Positions 8,873 to 17,447 of a DNA stretch of 64,000 nt are shown here, piece by piece. The translations under genes and the position numbers were made by a program. The notes below the pieces were generated by a model. The model was not told the DNA's origin and did no database searches. It worked only from the letters and a program-made list of their open reading frames with translations. Source of the stretch: JAABRB01 sp041617635 (GTDB taxonomy: Bacteria > Pseudomonadota > Gammaproteobacteria > Burkholderiales > SG8-39); contig JBFJOO010000007.1 of assembly GCA_041617635.1 (NCBI GenBank), positions 28,053 to 92,052 of the forward strand. The letters are read 5' to 3'. Positions within the stretch are counted from its first letter, which is position 1, and every line of letters starts with the position of its first letter.

Positions 8873-9071
8873 ATACCGCTGGATATCCTGTGATTCGCTG
8901 TGGACACCTTCTTCTTCCGCCATCACACGCCCCGGCGAACGCCCGCGTTGCACACTGCGCGCCCACAGGATCGTCCACAGCTGCTCCACAACCTAAGCCG
9001 TTGAAGCCGCGCCAATCCTTCCACTTACCCCAGCTGATGCAGCGCTTCATCATCATCATCAGGAAAAGAAT
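8873..9071 (+). other. dnaA-dnaN intergenic region, candidate replication origin
   Basis: 199 bp without a gene. It holds a cluster of degenerate DnaA-box-like sequences sharing the CCACA core: TGTGGACAC at 8899-8907 (reverse orientation), GCGCCCACA 8959-8967, TCGTCCACA 8971-8979 and TGCTCCACA 8982-8990. Three of these fall within 32 bp. None is a perfect TTATCCACA box and there is no obvious AT-rich unwinding tract, so the functional origin might instead span or include the rpmH-dnaA gap. Just ahead of dnaN are four or five ATC repeats (9047-9061) and the ribosome-binding AGGAAAAG at 9061-9068. Confidence 0.5.
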
Positions 9072-10181
9072 ATGAATCTAGTAAAGACAACACGCGAGGT
9101 GCTCCTCAAGCCATTGCAGGCGGTTTCCGGAATCATCGAGCGGCGACACACGTTGCCGATTCTTTCCAACGTTCTGCTCCAGCGGGACGGCGAGCGAATG
9201 GCATTCGTCGCCACCGATATCGAGATCGAGATCACCGCAGCGGTGGGGTTGGAGACAGCTTCGGAAGCGAAGGGCGTGACGGTTGGGGCGCGCAAGCTTC
9301 TGGACATCCTGCGCGCCCTACCGGACGGCGCCGAGATTTCGCTGACGGCGGCGGACAAGCGGATGCAGGTGAAGAGCGGGAAGAGCCGCTTCAATTTGCA
9401 AACTCTTCCGCCCGAGGATTTTCCGCGCCTCGCGCCGCCCGAAGGCGAGAGCGTGCGGATCGAGTTGCCCCAGAAACTCCTCAAGGCGCTCTTTGCTCTG
9501 GTGCAGTACGCGATGGCTCAGCAGGACATCCGTTACTACCTGAATGGGCTCCTGATGCTGATCGACGCGGGTGAACTGCGGGTCGTCGCGACCGATGGTC
9601 ACCGACTGGCCCTGGCCACGCATGCCGTGGCGTCGAAGGACATCGGAAGGCAGGAGGTGATTCTGCCTCGCAAGACGATTCTGGAACTCTCCCGACTGCT
9701 GGCGGACAACGACGACCCGGTTGCCATCGAATTGTCGGCCAACCAGGCTCGATTCACGTTCGGAGAGATCGTGCTGGTCTCGAAGCTGGTGGATGGCAAG
9801 TTTCCCGATTATCAGCGGGTCATTCCGGCCCAGCAGCCCAAGCACCTGCAGCTTGGCCGCGCCCCGCTCCAGCAGGCGCTGCAGCGCGCGTCCATTCTCA
9901 CCAGCGACAAGTTCCGCGGTGTGCGCTGGGTTCTCACGTCGGGGAGCCTGAAGATCAGCTGCAGCAACACCGAGCAGGAAGAAGCGCAGGAGGAACTGGA
10001 CGTGGGGTATTCGGGAGAGGCGCTCGACATCGGTTTCAATGTCAGCTACTTGCTCGATGTGCTCAACAACCTCGACGTCGAGGAGATTGAATGCGCGCTG
10101 GGCGATGCCAATTCGAGCGCGCTCTTCACTTTGCCGGGGCGCAACGATTTCAAGTACGTCGTCATGCCGATGCGGATCTGA
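9072..10181 (+). CDS. dnaN: DNA polymerase III beta subunit (sliding clamp)
   Basis: Ring-shaped processivity clamp for DNA polymerase III. The 369-residue product has the three-fold clamp architecture; it starts MNLVKTTREVLLKPLQAVSG, contains ERRHTLPILSNVLL early and ends with the conserved PGRNDFKYVVMPMRI. Length is close to the E. coli value of 366. ATG 9072 follows a clear AGGAAAAG site. It sits between dnaA and gyrB with 12 bp to gyrB, the classic origin-proximal arrangement, though no recF is found between them. Confidence 0.98.
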   Translation: MNLVKTTREVLLKPLQAVSGIIERRHTLPILSNVLLQRDGERMAFVATDIEIEITAAVGLETASEAKGVTVGARKLLDILRALPDGAEISLTAADKRMQVKSGKSRFNLQTLPPEDFPRLAPPEGESVRIELPQKLLKALFALVQYAMAQQDIRYYLNGLLMLIDAGELRVVATDGHRLALATHAVASKDIGRQEVILPRKTILELSRLLADNDDPVAIELSANQARFTFGEIVLVSKLVDGKFPDYQRVIPAQQPKHLQLGRAPLQQALQRASILTSDKFRGVRWVLTSGSLKISCSNTEQEEAQEELDVGYSGEALDIGFNVSYLLDVLNNLDVEEIECALGDANSSALFTLPGRNDFKYVVMPMRI

Positions 10182-10193
10182 GGTCGACCGGAA

Positions 10194-12608
10194 ATGAGCG
10201 AAGAGAACCCCGCCGCAAACGGCACCGACTACGATTCCTCGAGCATCAAGGTGCTCAAGGGCCTGGACGCCGTGCGCAAGCGGCCGGGGATGTACATCGG
10301 AGATACGTCCGACGGCACCGGCCTGCATCACATGGTTTTCGAGGTGGTCGACAATGCGGTGGACGAGGCCCTCGCGAACTACTGTGACGAGATCATCGTC
10401 ACGATCCACACGGATAATTCGATCAGCGTGATCGATAACGGGCGCGGCATTCCGACCGAAGTCCATCCGGACGACGAGGCCGGCCGATCGACCGCCGAGA
10501 TCGTCATGACCGAGCTGCATGCGGGTGGGAAGTTCGACAACAACGCATACAAGGTGGCGGGCGGCTTGCACGGTGTCGGCGTCTCGGTGGTCAACGCGCT
10601 CTCGGAGTGGTTGCGGCTGATCGTGCGGCGCAATGGCAAAGTCAATGTGCTGGAGTTTCGGCGGGGAAACCTGATCGAGCCATTGAAGGTCACGGGGCCG
10701 ACCGAGAAGCGCGGGACCGAAGTCCATTTCCTCGCATCCGGGGAGACCTTCGGGAAAGTCGAGTATCACTACGAGATCCTGGCGAAGCGGTTGCGCGAGC
10801 TTTCCTTTCTGAACAACGGCGTGCGGGTGAGGCTAGTGGATCAGCGGGATGGCCGCGAGGAGGATTTCGCGTTTGCCGGGGGCGTGAAGGGCTTCGTCGA
10901 GTATCTGAATCGCACCAAGTCGGTCCTGCACCCGAGCATTTTCCATGCTACCGGAACGAAGGACGGAATTACGGTCGAGGTCGCCATGCAGTGGAACGAC
11001 TCCTACCAGGAGTCGGTGCTTTGCTTCACCAACAACATTCCGCAGCGTGACGGCGGCACCCACCTGACCGGGCTCCGCGCGGCGATGACGCGCACGCTTA
11101 ACCAATACATCGAGCAGCACGAGATCGCGAAGCGGGCGCGGGTCGAGACTACCGGCGACGACATGCGCGAAGGGCTCGCCTGCGTGCTTTCGGTCAAGGT
11201 CCCCGAGCCGAAATTCTCGTCTCAGACCAAGGACAAGCTGGTGTCCTCCGAAGTCCAGCTGGTCGTGAGCGAGATCGTCGGGCAGAAGCTCACCGAGTTT
11301 CTGCTCGAGAAGCCGGCGGACGCGCGAACGATCACCGGCAAGATCGTCGATGCGGCGCGGGCGCGCGAGGCGGCTCGCAAGGCGCGCGAGCTGACTCGCC
11401 GCAAGGGCGTGCTGGACTCGTTCGGTCTCTCCGCAAAGCTTGCGGACTGCCAGGAGAAAGATCCGACCCTTTCGGAGCTCTACCTGGTGGAGGGCGACTC
11501 TGCGGGCGGTTCGGCCAAGCAGGGCCGGGATCGCAAGTTCCAGGCGATCCTGCCGCTCAAGGGAAAGATCCTGAACGTCGAGCGAGCGCGCTTCGACAAG
11601 CTGCTTTCCTCCGCGGAGATCGCCACCCTCATCCAGACGCTCGGCACGAGCATCGGGAAGGACGAGTTCAACGTCGAGAAGCTGCGCTACCACCGCATCA
11701 TCATCATGACGGATGCGGACGTGGACGGCGCGCACATACGCACCCTGCTCCTCACGTTCTTCTATCGCCAAATGCCCGAGCTCGTGGAGCGCGGGCATGT
11801 GTACATTGCGCAGCCGCCGCTCTACAAGATGAAGCTCGGCAAGGAGGAGCGCTATCTCAAGGACGATCACGAGCGAGAGCACTTCATGCTCACGCAAGCA
11901 CTGCAGGGCGCCATCCTCTATCCGAGCGAAGGCGCGGCTCCGATCCAGGACGAGGCGCTGGAACGTATCGCGCGCGCCTACCTGCTCGCAGAAGCCGTGA
12001 TTCAGAGGCTTTCCCGCATCATCGACGAGCGTGCTCTGCACGCTCTGCTTGCAGGGCTTGAGCTCGACATGTCCGACGGAGACCACGCCCGGGCAAGCGC
12101 TGGCGCGCTACGCGCCGCGCTGGGCAACGGCGAGACGCGGGTCCAGGAGCGGTACCTGGAGAAGCACGAGCGCTGGCAGCTTGTCATTGAGCACATCCAC
12201 CACGGCAACGTGAAAACGAGTGTAATCGACGACGACTTCCTGAAGTCCGGTGACTGCGATCAGATTCGTGACACTGCGCAGATCCTGCAGGGACTGATCG
12301 GCACGGGAGCAAATGTCGTCCGCGGCGAGCGCCAGCATGCCGTGAGCAACTTCGGCGACGCGATCCGCTGGTTACTGCAGGAGGTGGAGGAGAAGGCCAC
12401 CGTGCAGCGATACAAGGGGCTTGGGGAGATGAACCCGGAGCAGCTCTGGGAAACGACGATGGACCCGGAGTCACGGCGACTGCTGAAGGTTCAGATCGAG
12501 GATGGCATTGCGGCCGACGAGATCTTCACGAAGTTGATGGGCGACGAGGTCGAGCCGCGTCGTGAGTTCATCGAGCGCAACGCCCTCGTTGCGCGCCTGG
12601 ACGTCTAG
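10194..12608 (+). CDS. gyrB: DNA gyrase subunit B
   Basis: ATPase subunit of gyrase, which introduces negative supercoils. The GHKL ATPase domain shows VDNAVDEALANYCDEI, DNGRGIPTEVHP and GGLHGVGVSVVNALS; the transducer follows; the Toprim domain begins LVEGDSAGGSAKQGRDR and carries MTDADVDGAHIRTLLL; the C-terminus has the YKGLGEMNPEQLWETTMDP tail. At 804 residues it includes the roughly 165-residue insertion seen in proteobacterial GyrB. recF, usual between dnaN and gyrB in many bacteria, is absent here. Confidence 0.98.
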   Translation: MSEENPAANGTDYDSSSIKVLKGLDAVRKRPGMYIGDTSDGTGLHHMVFEVVDNAVDEALANYCDEIIVTIHTDNSISVIDNGRGIPTEVHPDDEAGRSTAEIVMTELHAGGKFDNNAYKVAGGLHGVGVSVVNALSEWLRLIVRRNGKVNVLEFRRGNLIEPLKVTGPTEKRGTEVHFLASGETFGKVEYHYEILAKRLRELSFLNNGVRVRLVDQRDGREEDFAFAGGVKGFVEYLNRTKSVLHPSIFHATGTKDGITVEVAMQWNDSYQESVLCFTNNIPQRDGGTHLTGLRAAMTRTLNQYIEQHEIAKRARVETTGDDMREGLACVLSVKVPEPKFSSQTKDKLVSSEVQLVVSEIVGQKLTEFLLEKPADARTITGKIVDAARAREAARKARELTRRKGVLDSFGLSAKLADCQEKDPTLSELYLVEGDSAGGSAKQGRDRKFQAILPLKGKILNVERARFDKLLSSAEIATLIQTLGTSIGKDEFNVEKLRYHRIIIMTDADVDGAHIRTLLLTFFYRQMPELVERGHVYIAQPPLYKMKLGKEERYLKDDHEREHFMLTQALQGAILYPSEGAAPIQDEALERIARAYLLAEAVIQRLSRIIDERALHALLAGLELDMSDGDHARASAGALRAALGNGETRVQERYLEKHERWQLVIEHIHHGNVKTSVIDDDFLKSGDCDQIRDTAQILQGLIGTGANVVRGERQHAVSNFGDAIRWLLQEVEEKATVQRYKGLGEMNPEQLWETTMDPESRRLLKVQIEDGIAADEIFTKLMGDEVEPRREFIERNALVARLDV

Positions 12609-12626
12609 GAACCTGAACCGCGCCGG

Positions 12627-13199
12627 TCAGCGGGCGAAAAAGGCGAAATAGCCGGCCAGCGCGTAAAAGACGGCCACTTGCGCCAGGTTGCGCAAACCGT
12701 GGTTGCGCAGAAATGTGCTCCAATCGAAGAACGCTATCTGCCCCCCGGCGTGGGGAGTGATGCGCGGGAGGAACCGCGGCACTGCGGCGCAGTAGCGCGC
12801 ATAATCGTCCCCGAAAGTCGGCGCGAGGAGCGCTTCCTCGCGACGCACGCGGTTGACCATGTAGAAGTAATACAGGATTGTGAATGCCGCGAGCAGCCAG
12901 CCATTCCCCAGCAGCATCAGCATGCCGAGCAGTAGGAAGTAGCGGCCCAGATACATTGGGTTTCGCACCAGCGCGTAGGGGCCGTTCGCCGCGAGCACCT
13001 GATTCTTCTGCAAGCTGGCGAAGCACCAGAGCTGGATCGCTTCCCCGACGAGCGACACCGTGAGCGCGGGCACAAACCACTCGCGGTTCGCATACCAGAT
13101 CAGGGCGAAGCCCAACGCGACGAACAACGGCACGCGCAAGCGCACCAGCGTCCGACGCAGTGCGGGGTGATTGAACAGTCCGTGAACGCCGGTCGCCAT
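12627..13199 (-). CDS. Isoprenylcysteine carboxyl methyltransferase-family membrane protein
   Basis: About 190 residues with several membrane helices and the family signature GPYALVRNPMYLGRYFLLLG near residues 74-93, in which R-N-P-x-Y-x-G contributes to the SAM-binding site; a second conserved part is NRVRREEALLAPTFGDDYARY. Bacterial members of the ICMT/PEMT fold methylate mostly unknown lipids or small molecules; the substrate is not known here. It lies 8 bp downstream of a small kinase-fold gene on the same strand, suggesting co-expression, and converges with gyrB. Confidence 0.8.
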   Translation of the reverse strand: MATGVHGLFNHPALRRTLVRLRVPLFVALGFALIWYANREWFVPALTVSLVGEAIQLWCFASLQKNQVLAANGPYALVRNPMYLGRYFLLLGMLMLLGNGWLLAAFTILYYFYMVNRVRREEALLAPTFGDDYARYCAAVPRFLPRITPHAGGQIAFFDWSTFLRNHGLRNLAQVAVFYALAGYFAFFAR

Positions 13200-13207
13200 C
13201 GACGGGT

Positions 13208-13912
13208 CTACGTATCCCCGGGGGGATTGTTCTTGTGGTGGTGCGGCTTCAGCCCGAAATATCCCTTCAACACCCAGAGCCTGCGCCAGCGATTGGCGCG
13301 ACCCAGAAATGCCAGCCGCTCCGCGCCGAGCGAATCCGGGTGGCGATGCGACCAGTGCTTGTAGACGCCGGCGAGGTCCGCGTTCTCGAGGATCCTCTTT
13401 AGGAAGCCTGGCAATCCGTCCAGCTTGATGTGCGATTGGAAGTCAATGAGGAGCGGCTCGTCGGCGTCGCTGACCAGGATGTTGCCGCCATAGCGCAGGT
13501 CGAGGTGCGCGATGTTCCGGCGGTGCATGGCGAGGACTGCGGCCTCAAGCGCGCGGAAGAAGTCGGGTGTCGCGCGATCCGGCCCGGCATCGGCCATTTC
13601 GATGCCCGGGACGAAGCGGTAGGCAAGCGCATAGGCGTCGATGCGGAATGCGCCGGAGGGCACGCCGGCCAGATCGCGCAGGCGCTCGAGCGCCGATACT
13701 TCGCGACTCACCATCAGCCTGCCGAGCGTTTCCCGATACGGCAGCGGGCAGTCGCGGAAATCCTTGACGACCCATTGCGCGTCTGCCTGTTCGTGCACGA
13801 ACACGGTCGCATTCGCCCACCGGCCCTTGTTGAGGATACGCGGGACGTTGCGCCCGAAATCTGCGCGTGTGAAGGGCTGATCGATTCTGGGAGCGTGTGG
13901 GTCGGCGCTCAT
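13208..13912 (-). CDS. Small protein-kinase-fold protein (lipopolysaccharide kinase-like)
   Basis: A 234-residue kinase-like protein. Visible elements are the beta-3 lysine in WVVKDF (Lys50), a possible alpha-C glutamate in SREVSALERL (Glu71), the catalytic loop HLDLRYGGN (His136, Asp138, Asn144) and a metal-binding DFQ at 157-159 in place of DFG. This arrangement resembles the Kdo/LPS kinase and RIO-like families rather than eukaryotic-type Ser/Thr kinases. The C-terminal tail is histidine/asparagine rich (KPHHHKNNPPGD). It is 8 bp from the ICMT-like gene and 21 bp downstream of topB. A lipid or LPS substrate is only an inference. Confidence 0.7.
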   Translation of the reverse strand: MSADPHAPRIDQPFTRADFGRNVPRILNKGRWANATVFVHEQADAQWVVKDFRDCPLPYRETLGRLMVSREVSALERLRDLAGVPSGAFRIDAYALAYRFVPGIEMADAGPDRATPDFFRALEAAVLAMHRRNIAHLDLRYGGNILVSDADEPLLIDFQSHIKLDGLPGFLKRILENADLAGVYKHWSHRHPDSLGAERLAFLGRANRWRRLWVLKGYFGLKPHHHKNNPPGDT

Positions 13913-13933
13913 CCGGCTGGGGCCAGGCGGAAC

Positions 13934-16651
13934 TCAGCTCCGCTTGACTGCCGTCTTGCGCTTTCGAGACGGCTTTTTCGGCGGGGGTTTGGCCACGCCA
14001 GCAGGTTGCTTGCGGGCCACAGATCGCTTCCGCGTCTTGGCCGGCGCTTTCCGGGGCGTTGCGCCGGGGGAAGCTGCCTTGGCCGCGCGCGCGGGCTTTG
14101 CGGCCCGGACCGGGGACTCGGACGCGGCCGATGCCTGCTGCTCCGGCTTCGGAATCGGCGTCTTGCGCGCGCGCGGCGCGAACTCGAAGCCGATCCTGCC
14201 GTCCGGCTGCCGCGCGAGGAAGGCGGAGAACGGGCGGCCCTTCTTCGAGATAAATCGATGCAACAGGTCGGTCTTGCCGGTTGCCAGCAGCTTCTTGACC
14301 TGCTCGGGCTCGATGGGCCGCTGCAGAATGATCTTTCCAGTGCGGAAATCGCAGCTGCGGTCGGGTCCAACCGACTTCTCGCAGATGTACGCGAGATCAT
14401 GATCGTACACCCGCGACGCGCACTTCGGACACGCACCGAGCGGCGTTCGATTCGAGAAGTCGACGGGTTGCGCGTCGCGCTCGTCGTTCGAACCCTGTCC
14501 GAAATCGAGCTCGGTCGTGAAGTCATCCTTCAGCTTGAGCATCGCGGCGAAGCGCTTGCCCATCCGGCTGCGAAAACCCTGCAGCGGACCGATCGACCGC
14601 GCCTTGATAAGCGCTTCCGCCTCCTCGGCTTCGATGCGCCGTCCGGCGATCACCTTCCACATGGCGAAATCGCATTCGGTGCACGCGAATTTCTTGTAGT
14701 TCTCGATCACCTTCGCACCGCACTTCGGGCACTTCGTCTTGAGGGTCGAGATCGGCTCATCGAGCTTGCCTGCCCGCTTGATTCGGGCCACGAGGTCGCG
14801 GGCGGTGTCCACGATGTGTTCCATGAACTCCGCGCGCCGCAGCTTGCCCTGCTCCATCTGCTTGAGCTTGAACTCCCACGTTCCGGTCAGCTCGGGCGAG
14901 GAGATCTCCTCGATTCCGAACTTGTTGAGCGCGAACATCAGATCGAACGCTTTGGCAGTGGGATGAAGGTCACGCCCCTCGCGGACTACATACTCCTCGT
15001 AGATCAGCCCTTCGATGATCGCCGACCGGGTCGCCGGCGTACCGAGTCCCTTCTCGCGCATCGCCTCGCGGAGCTCGTCGTCCTCCACGAGCTTCCCGGC
15101 CCCTTCCATGGCGCTGAGCAACGTCGCCTCGGTGTAGCGCGCCGGCGGCTTGGTCTGGTTCGCCTGCACCTCGACGGCAAGCGTGTCGACCTTGCCGCCC
15201 GCCACCGGCGCAAGCGTCGGCGTGTCGGCCGAGTCTGCATCGCGGCCATACACGGCAAGCCAACCGGAATTCACCATCACCCGGCCTTCGCTCTTGAACG
15301 GTTCCTCCGCGACGCGGGTAATGCGGGTCGTGACGAGGTATTCGGCCGGTGGAAAGAACACCGCCAGAAAACGCTTGGTCACCATGTCATAGAGCTTCGC
15401 CTCGGCCTCGCTGAGATGCTTGGGCGCCAGCAACGTCGGAATGATCGCGAAGTGGTCCGACACCTTCTCGTTGTTGAATACGCGCTTGTTGGGCCGCAAC
15501 CAGCCCTCCTTCAGCACACGCTCGGCGTGCGGCGCATAGGCGGCGACCAACGCGGACTCTCCGGTGCGGGCGCCCTTCTTCCCTTTCCCGCCGCTCAGCA
15601 TCTCCAGGGTCGACTTGACAGTGGCCAAGTAATCCTCGGGCAGCGCGCGGGAATCCGTTCGCGGATAGGTCAGCACCTTGTGCTTCTCGTAGAGCGCCTG
15701 CGCGATCGAGAGCGTGCCCTTTGCAGAGAAGCCGAATCGGGAGTTCGCCTCACGCTGGAGGCTGGTGAGGTCATAAAGGAGGGGCGAAACCTGGGTCGTC
15801 GGCTTCGACTCCTCGGTGACGATGCCCGGCTTGCCGAGACATTTCGCGCGAATCGCCGCGGCGCGCGCCGCCTCCCAAAGCCGCTCCGGCCTGAGGTCGG
15901 GATCCTCGGCCTTCTTATCCTTCTCGAAGACCTCATCGAACCAGCGCCCGCGGTATTCACCGCCCTTGCCGCCGAACGTCCCCTCGACTTCCCAATAGTC
16001 GCGCGCGACGAAGCTCTTGATGCGCTGCTCGCGCTCGACCAGTATCGCGAGCGTCGGGGTCTGGACGCGCCCGACGGTGGTCTTGTAGAAGCCCCCGTCC
16101 TTCGAATTGAAGGCGGTCATCGCCCGCGTGCCGTTGATGCCAACGAGCCAGTCGGATTCCGAGCGGCTCTTCGCGGCGTCCGCGAGTGGCCGCATCGCCG
16201 CGTCCGAGCGCAGGCTTTCGAAGCCCTCGCGAATCGCACCCGGCGTCATCGACTGTAGCCACAAGCGCTCGATCGGTTTCTTCACGCCGGCATGGTCAAC
16301 GATATACCGGAAGATGAGCTCACCTTCGCGGCCGGCGTCGCACGCATTGATCAGCCCGGTGACGTCCTTGCGCTTGATGAGCCGCGTGAGCACCTTGAGG
16401 CGGTCTTCAGTCCGCTCGATCGGTCTGAGATCGAAGTGCGGCGGCAGCACCGGAAGATTCTGGAGCGACCACTTGCCGCGCTTCACCTCGTATTTTTCCG
16501 GAGCGGCGATTTCCACCAAGTGGCCGATCGCAGACGACAGGACGTACTTGCTGCTCTCGAAATAGTCGCCGTGCCGCGTGAACCCGCCCAACGCGCGCGC
16601 GATGTCGTTGGCGACGGAGGGCTTCTCGGCGATGATGAGCTTCAGTGCCAT
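13934..16651 (-). CDS. topB: DNA topoisomerase III
   Basis: Type IA topoisomerase that decatenates and relaxes negatively supercoiled DNA. The Toprim domain starts KLIIAEKPSVANDIARALGG and has the DAGREGE metal motif at 105-111; the catalytic tyrosine is Tyr329 in LTYPRTDSRALPEDY. Two C-terminal zinc-ribbon-like segments are visible (CPKCGAKVIENYKKFACTEC and CPKCASRVYDHDLAYICEK), followed by repeated Topo-C-like modules (GRRIEAEEAEALI and LQRPIEPEQVKKLL). The last 75 residues are rich in Lys, Ala and Pro, like a histone H1 tail. At 905 residues it is longer than E. coli TopB (653). It lies downstream of smg after a 321-bp gap. Confidence 0.95.
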   Translation of the reverse strand: MALKLIIAEKPSVANDIARALGGFTRHGDYFESSKYVLSSAIGHLVEIAAPEKYEVKRGKWSLQNLPVLPPHFDLRPIERTEDRLKVLTRLIKRKDVTGLINACDAGREGELIFRYIVDHAGVKKPIERLWLQSMTPGAIREGFESLRSDAAMRPLADAAKSRSESDWLVGINGTRAMTAFNSKDGGFYKTTVGRVQTPTLAILVEREQRIKSFVARDYWEVEGTFGGKGGEYRGRWFDEVFEKDKKAEDPDLRPERLWEAARAAAIRAKCLGKPGIVTEESKPTTQVSPLLYDLTSLQREANSRFGFSAKGTLSIAQALYEKHKVLTYPRTDSRALPEDYLATVKSTLEMLSGGKGKKGARTGESALVAAYAPHAERVLKEGWLRPNKRVFNNEKVSDHFAIIPTLLAPKHLSEAEAKLYDMVTKRFLAVFFPPAEYLVTTRITRVAEEPFKSEGRVMVNSGWLAVYGRDADSADTPTLAPVAGGKVDTLAVEVQANQTKPPARYTEATLLSAMEGAGKLVEDDELREAMREKGLGTPATRSAIIEGLIYEEYVVREGRDLHPTAKAFDLMFALNKFGIEEISSPELTGTWEFKLKQMEQGKLRRAEFMEHIVDTARDLVARIKRAGKLDEPISTLKTKCPKCGAKVIENYKKFACTECDFAMWKVIAGRRIEAEEAEALIKARSIGPLQGFRSRMGKRFAAMLKLKDDFTTELDFGQGSNDERDAQPVDFSNRTPLGACPKCASRVYDHDLAYICEKSVGPDRSCDFRTGKIILQRPIEPEQVKKLLATGKTDLLHRFISKKGRPFSAFLARQPDGRIGFEFAPRARKTPIPKPEQQASAASESPVRAAKPARAAKAASPGATPRKAPAKTRKRSVARKQPAGVAKPPPKKPSRKRKTAVKRS

Positions 16652-16972
16652 ATCGGTTATCGCGCGTGCTCGTAAGCCGCATCGCGCGCGATGTCATCGA
16701 CGACGCAGGGTCGCTCCGCAGTAAAGGGTTTCTCGATCATCGGGGACGGGATGTTAACGTGCGCGCTTTCTGAAAGCGACACCGGCGACGGCCGGCGATG
16801 CAAGTGTGGATGCGGCAAGGCCTTTCCCTTTGAGCACGCGTCGGCCGCGCGGTCTCTCGAAGGCGGCGTGCATGGCCGGGAACCGAGCAGGCTGCCCCGG
16901 GGCGCGAAAGGCGGCAATGATAAGGAGTCGCGGCGGGCGAAGCAAGGCGCCCCGGACGCGAGTGCACCCGAC
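16652..16972. other. Gap between smg and topB, no gene recognised
   Basis: 321 bp. Short open frames exist on both strands but none has a family-like sequence, a good ribosome-binding site or codon use convincing enough to call. It probably holds the topB promoter and leader. Confidence 0.5.
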
Positions 16973-17431
16973 TCAGTGAATATGCTGGGGACCGCCGCTG
17001 GGAAGCAGCTCTTCGAGCATCAGGGTGTCCACGTCACCCCGGCGTGTCCAGAGGACCATCAGCACGACCACCTTGAGCTTCTCGAGCTCAACGATGTCGT
17101 CCTCGACAGCCATCGCCTTGTCAACGATCAGCTCGCGCAGACCGGGCGAGAGGACGCGCGCGCTTTCCAGAAAAATCAGGAATCCGCGGCTTTCCGCGCT
17201 CAGCTTTGCGAGCTCGGCGTGCGTGAAAGCGCGGAAGGTTCCGGGGGCATCGATGTGCTCGTAAGCAGCGCCCTCTCCCGGGCCGACCAGGCCGTTCAGC
17301 CAGTCAAGCGCCTCGGTGATCTCGTCGTTCTCGAATCCGGCCGCGGTCAGCTTGCGGGCAAGCGAATCCTGGTCGGGATAGTTCTCGGACTGGTAATAGT
17401 TCTCGAACAGGTAGACGAGCACTTCGAACAT
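16973..17431 (-). CDS. smg: Smg family protein (DUF494)
   Basis: 152 residues beginning MFEVLVYLFENYYQSENYPD, characteristic of Smg/DUF494. Function is unresolved; the name comes from its place beside smf (dprA). Conserved acidic helices (ENDEITEALDWLNGL) and the terminal SGGPQHIH are seen. It follows dprA by 16 bp in the common beta/gamma-proteobacterial dprA-smg order, probably in one transcript with the LysM gene. Confidence 0.93.
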   Translation of the reverse strand: MFEVLVYLFENYYQSENYPDQDSLARKLTAAGFENDEITEALDWLNGLVGPGEGAAYEHIDAPGTFRAFTHAELAKLSAESRGFLIFLESARVLSPGLRELIVDKAMAVEDDIVELEKLKVVVLMVLWTRRGDVDTLMLEELLPSGGPQHIH

Positions 17432-17447
17432 CGTGTTGCGTCACTCC

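Noticed and set aside
13430..16258. A 942-codon plus-strand frame antisense to topB
   Set aside because: Arises from GC-rich third positions of topB; no family similarity, and topB has clear catalytic motifs.
16652..16972. Short ORFs in the smg-topB gap, including a CKCGCGKAF zinc-like stretch on the plus strand
   Set aside because: No ribosome-binding site or family match; probably chance in GC-rich DNA.
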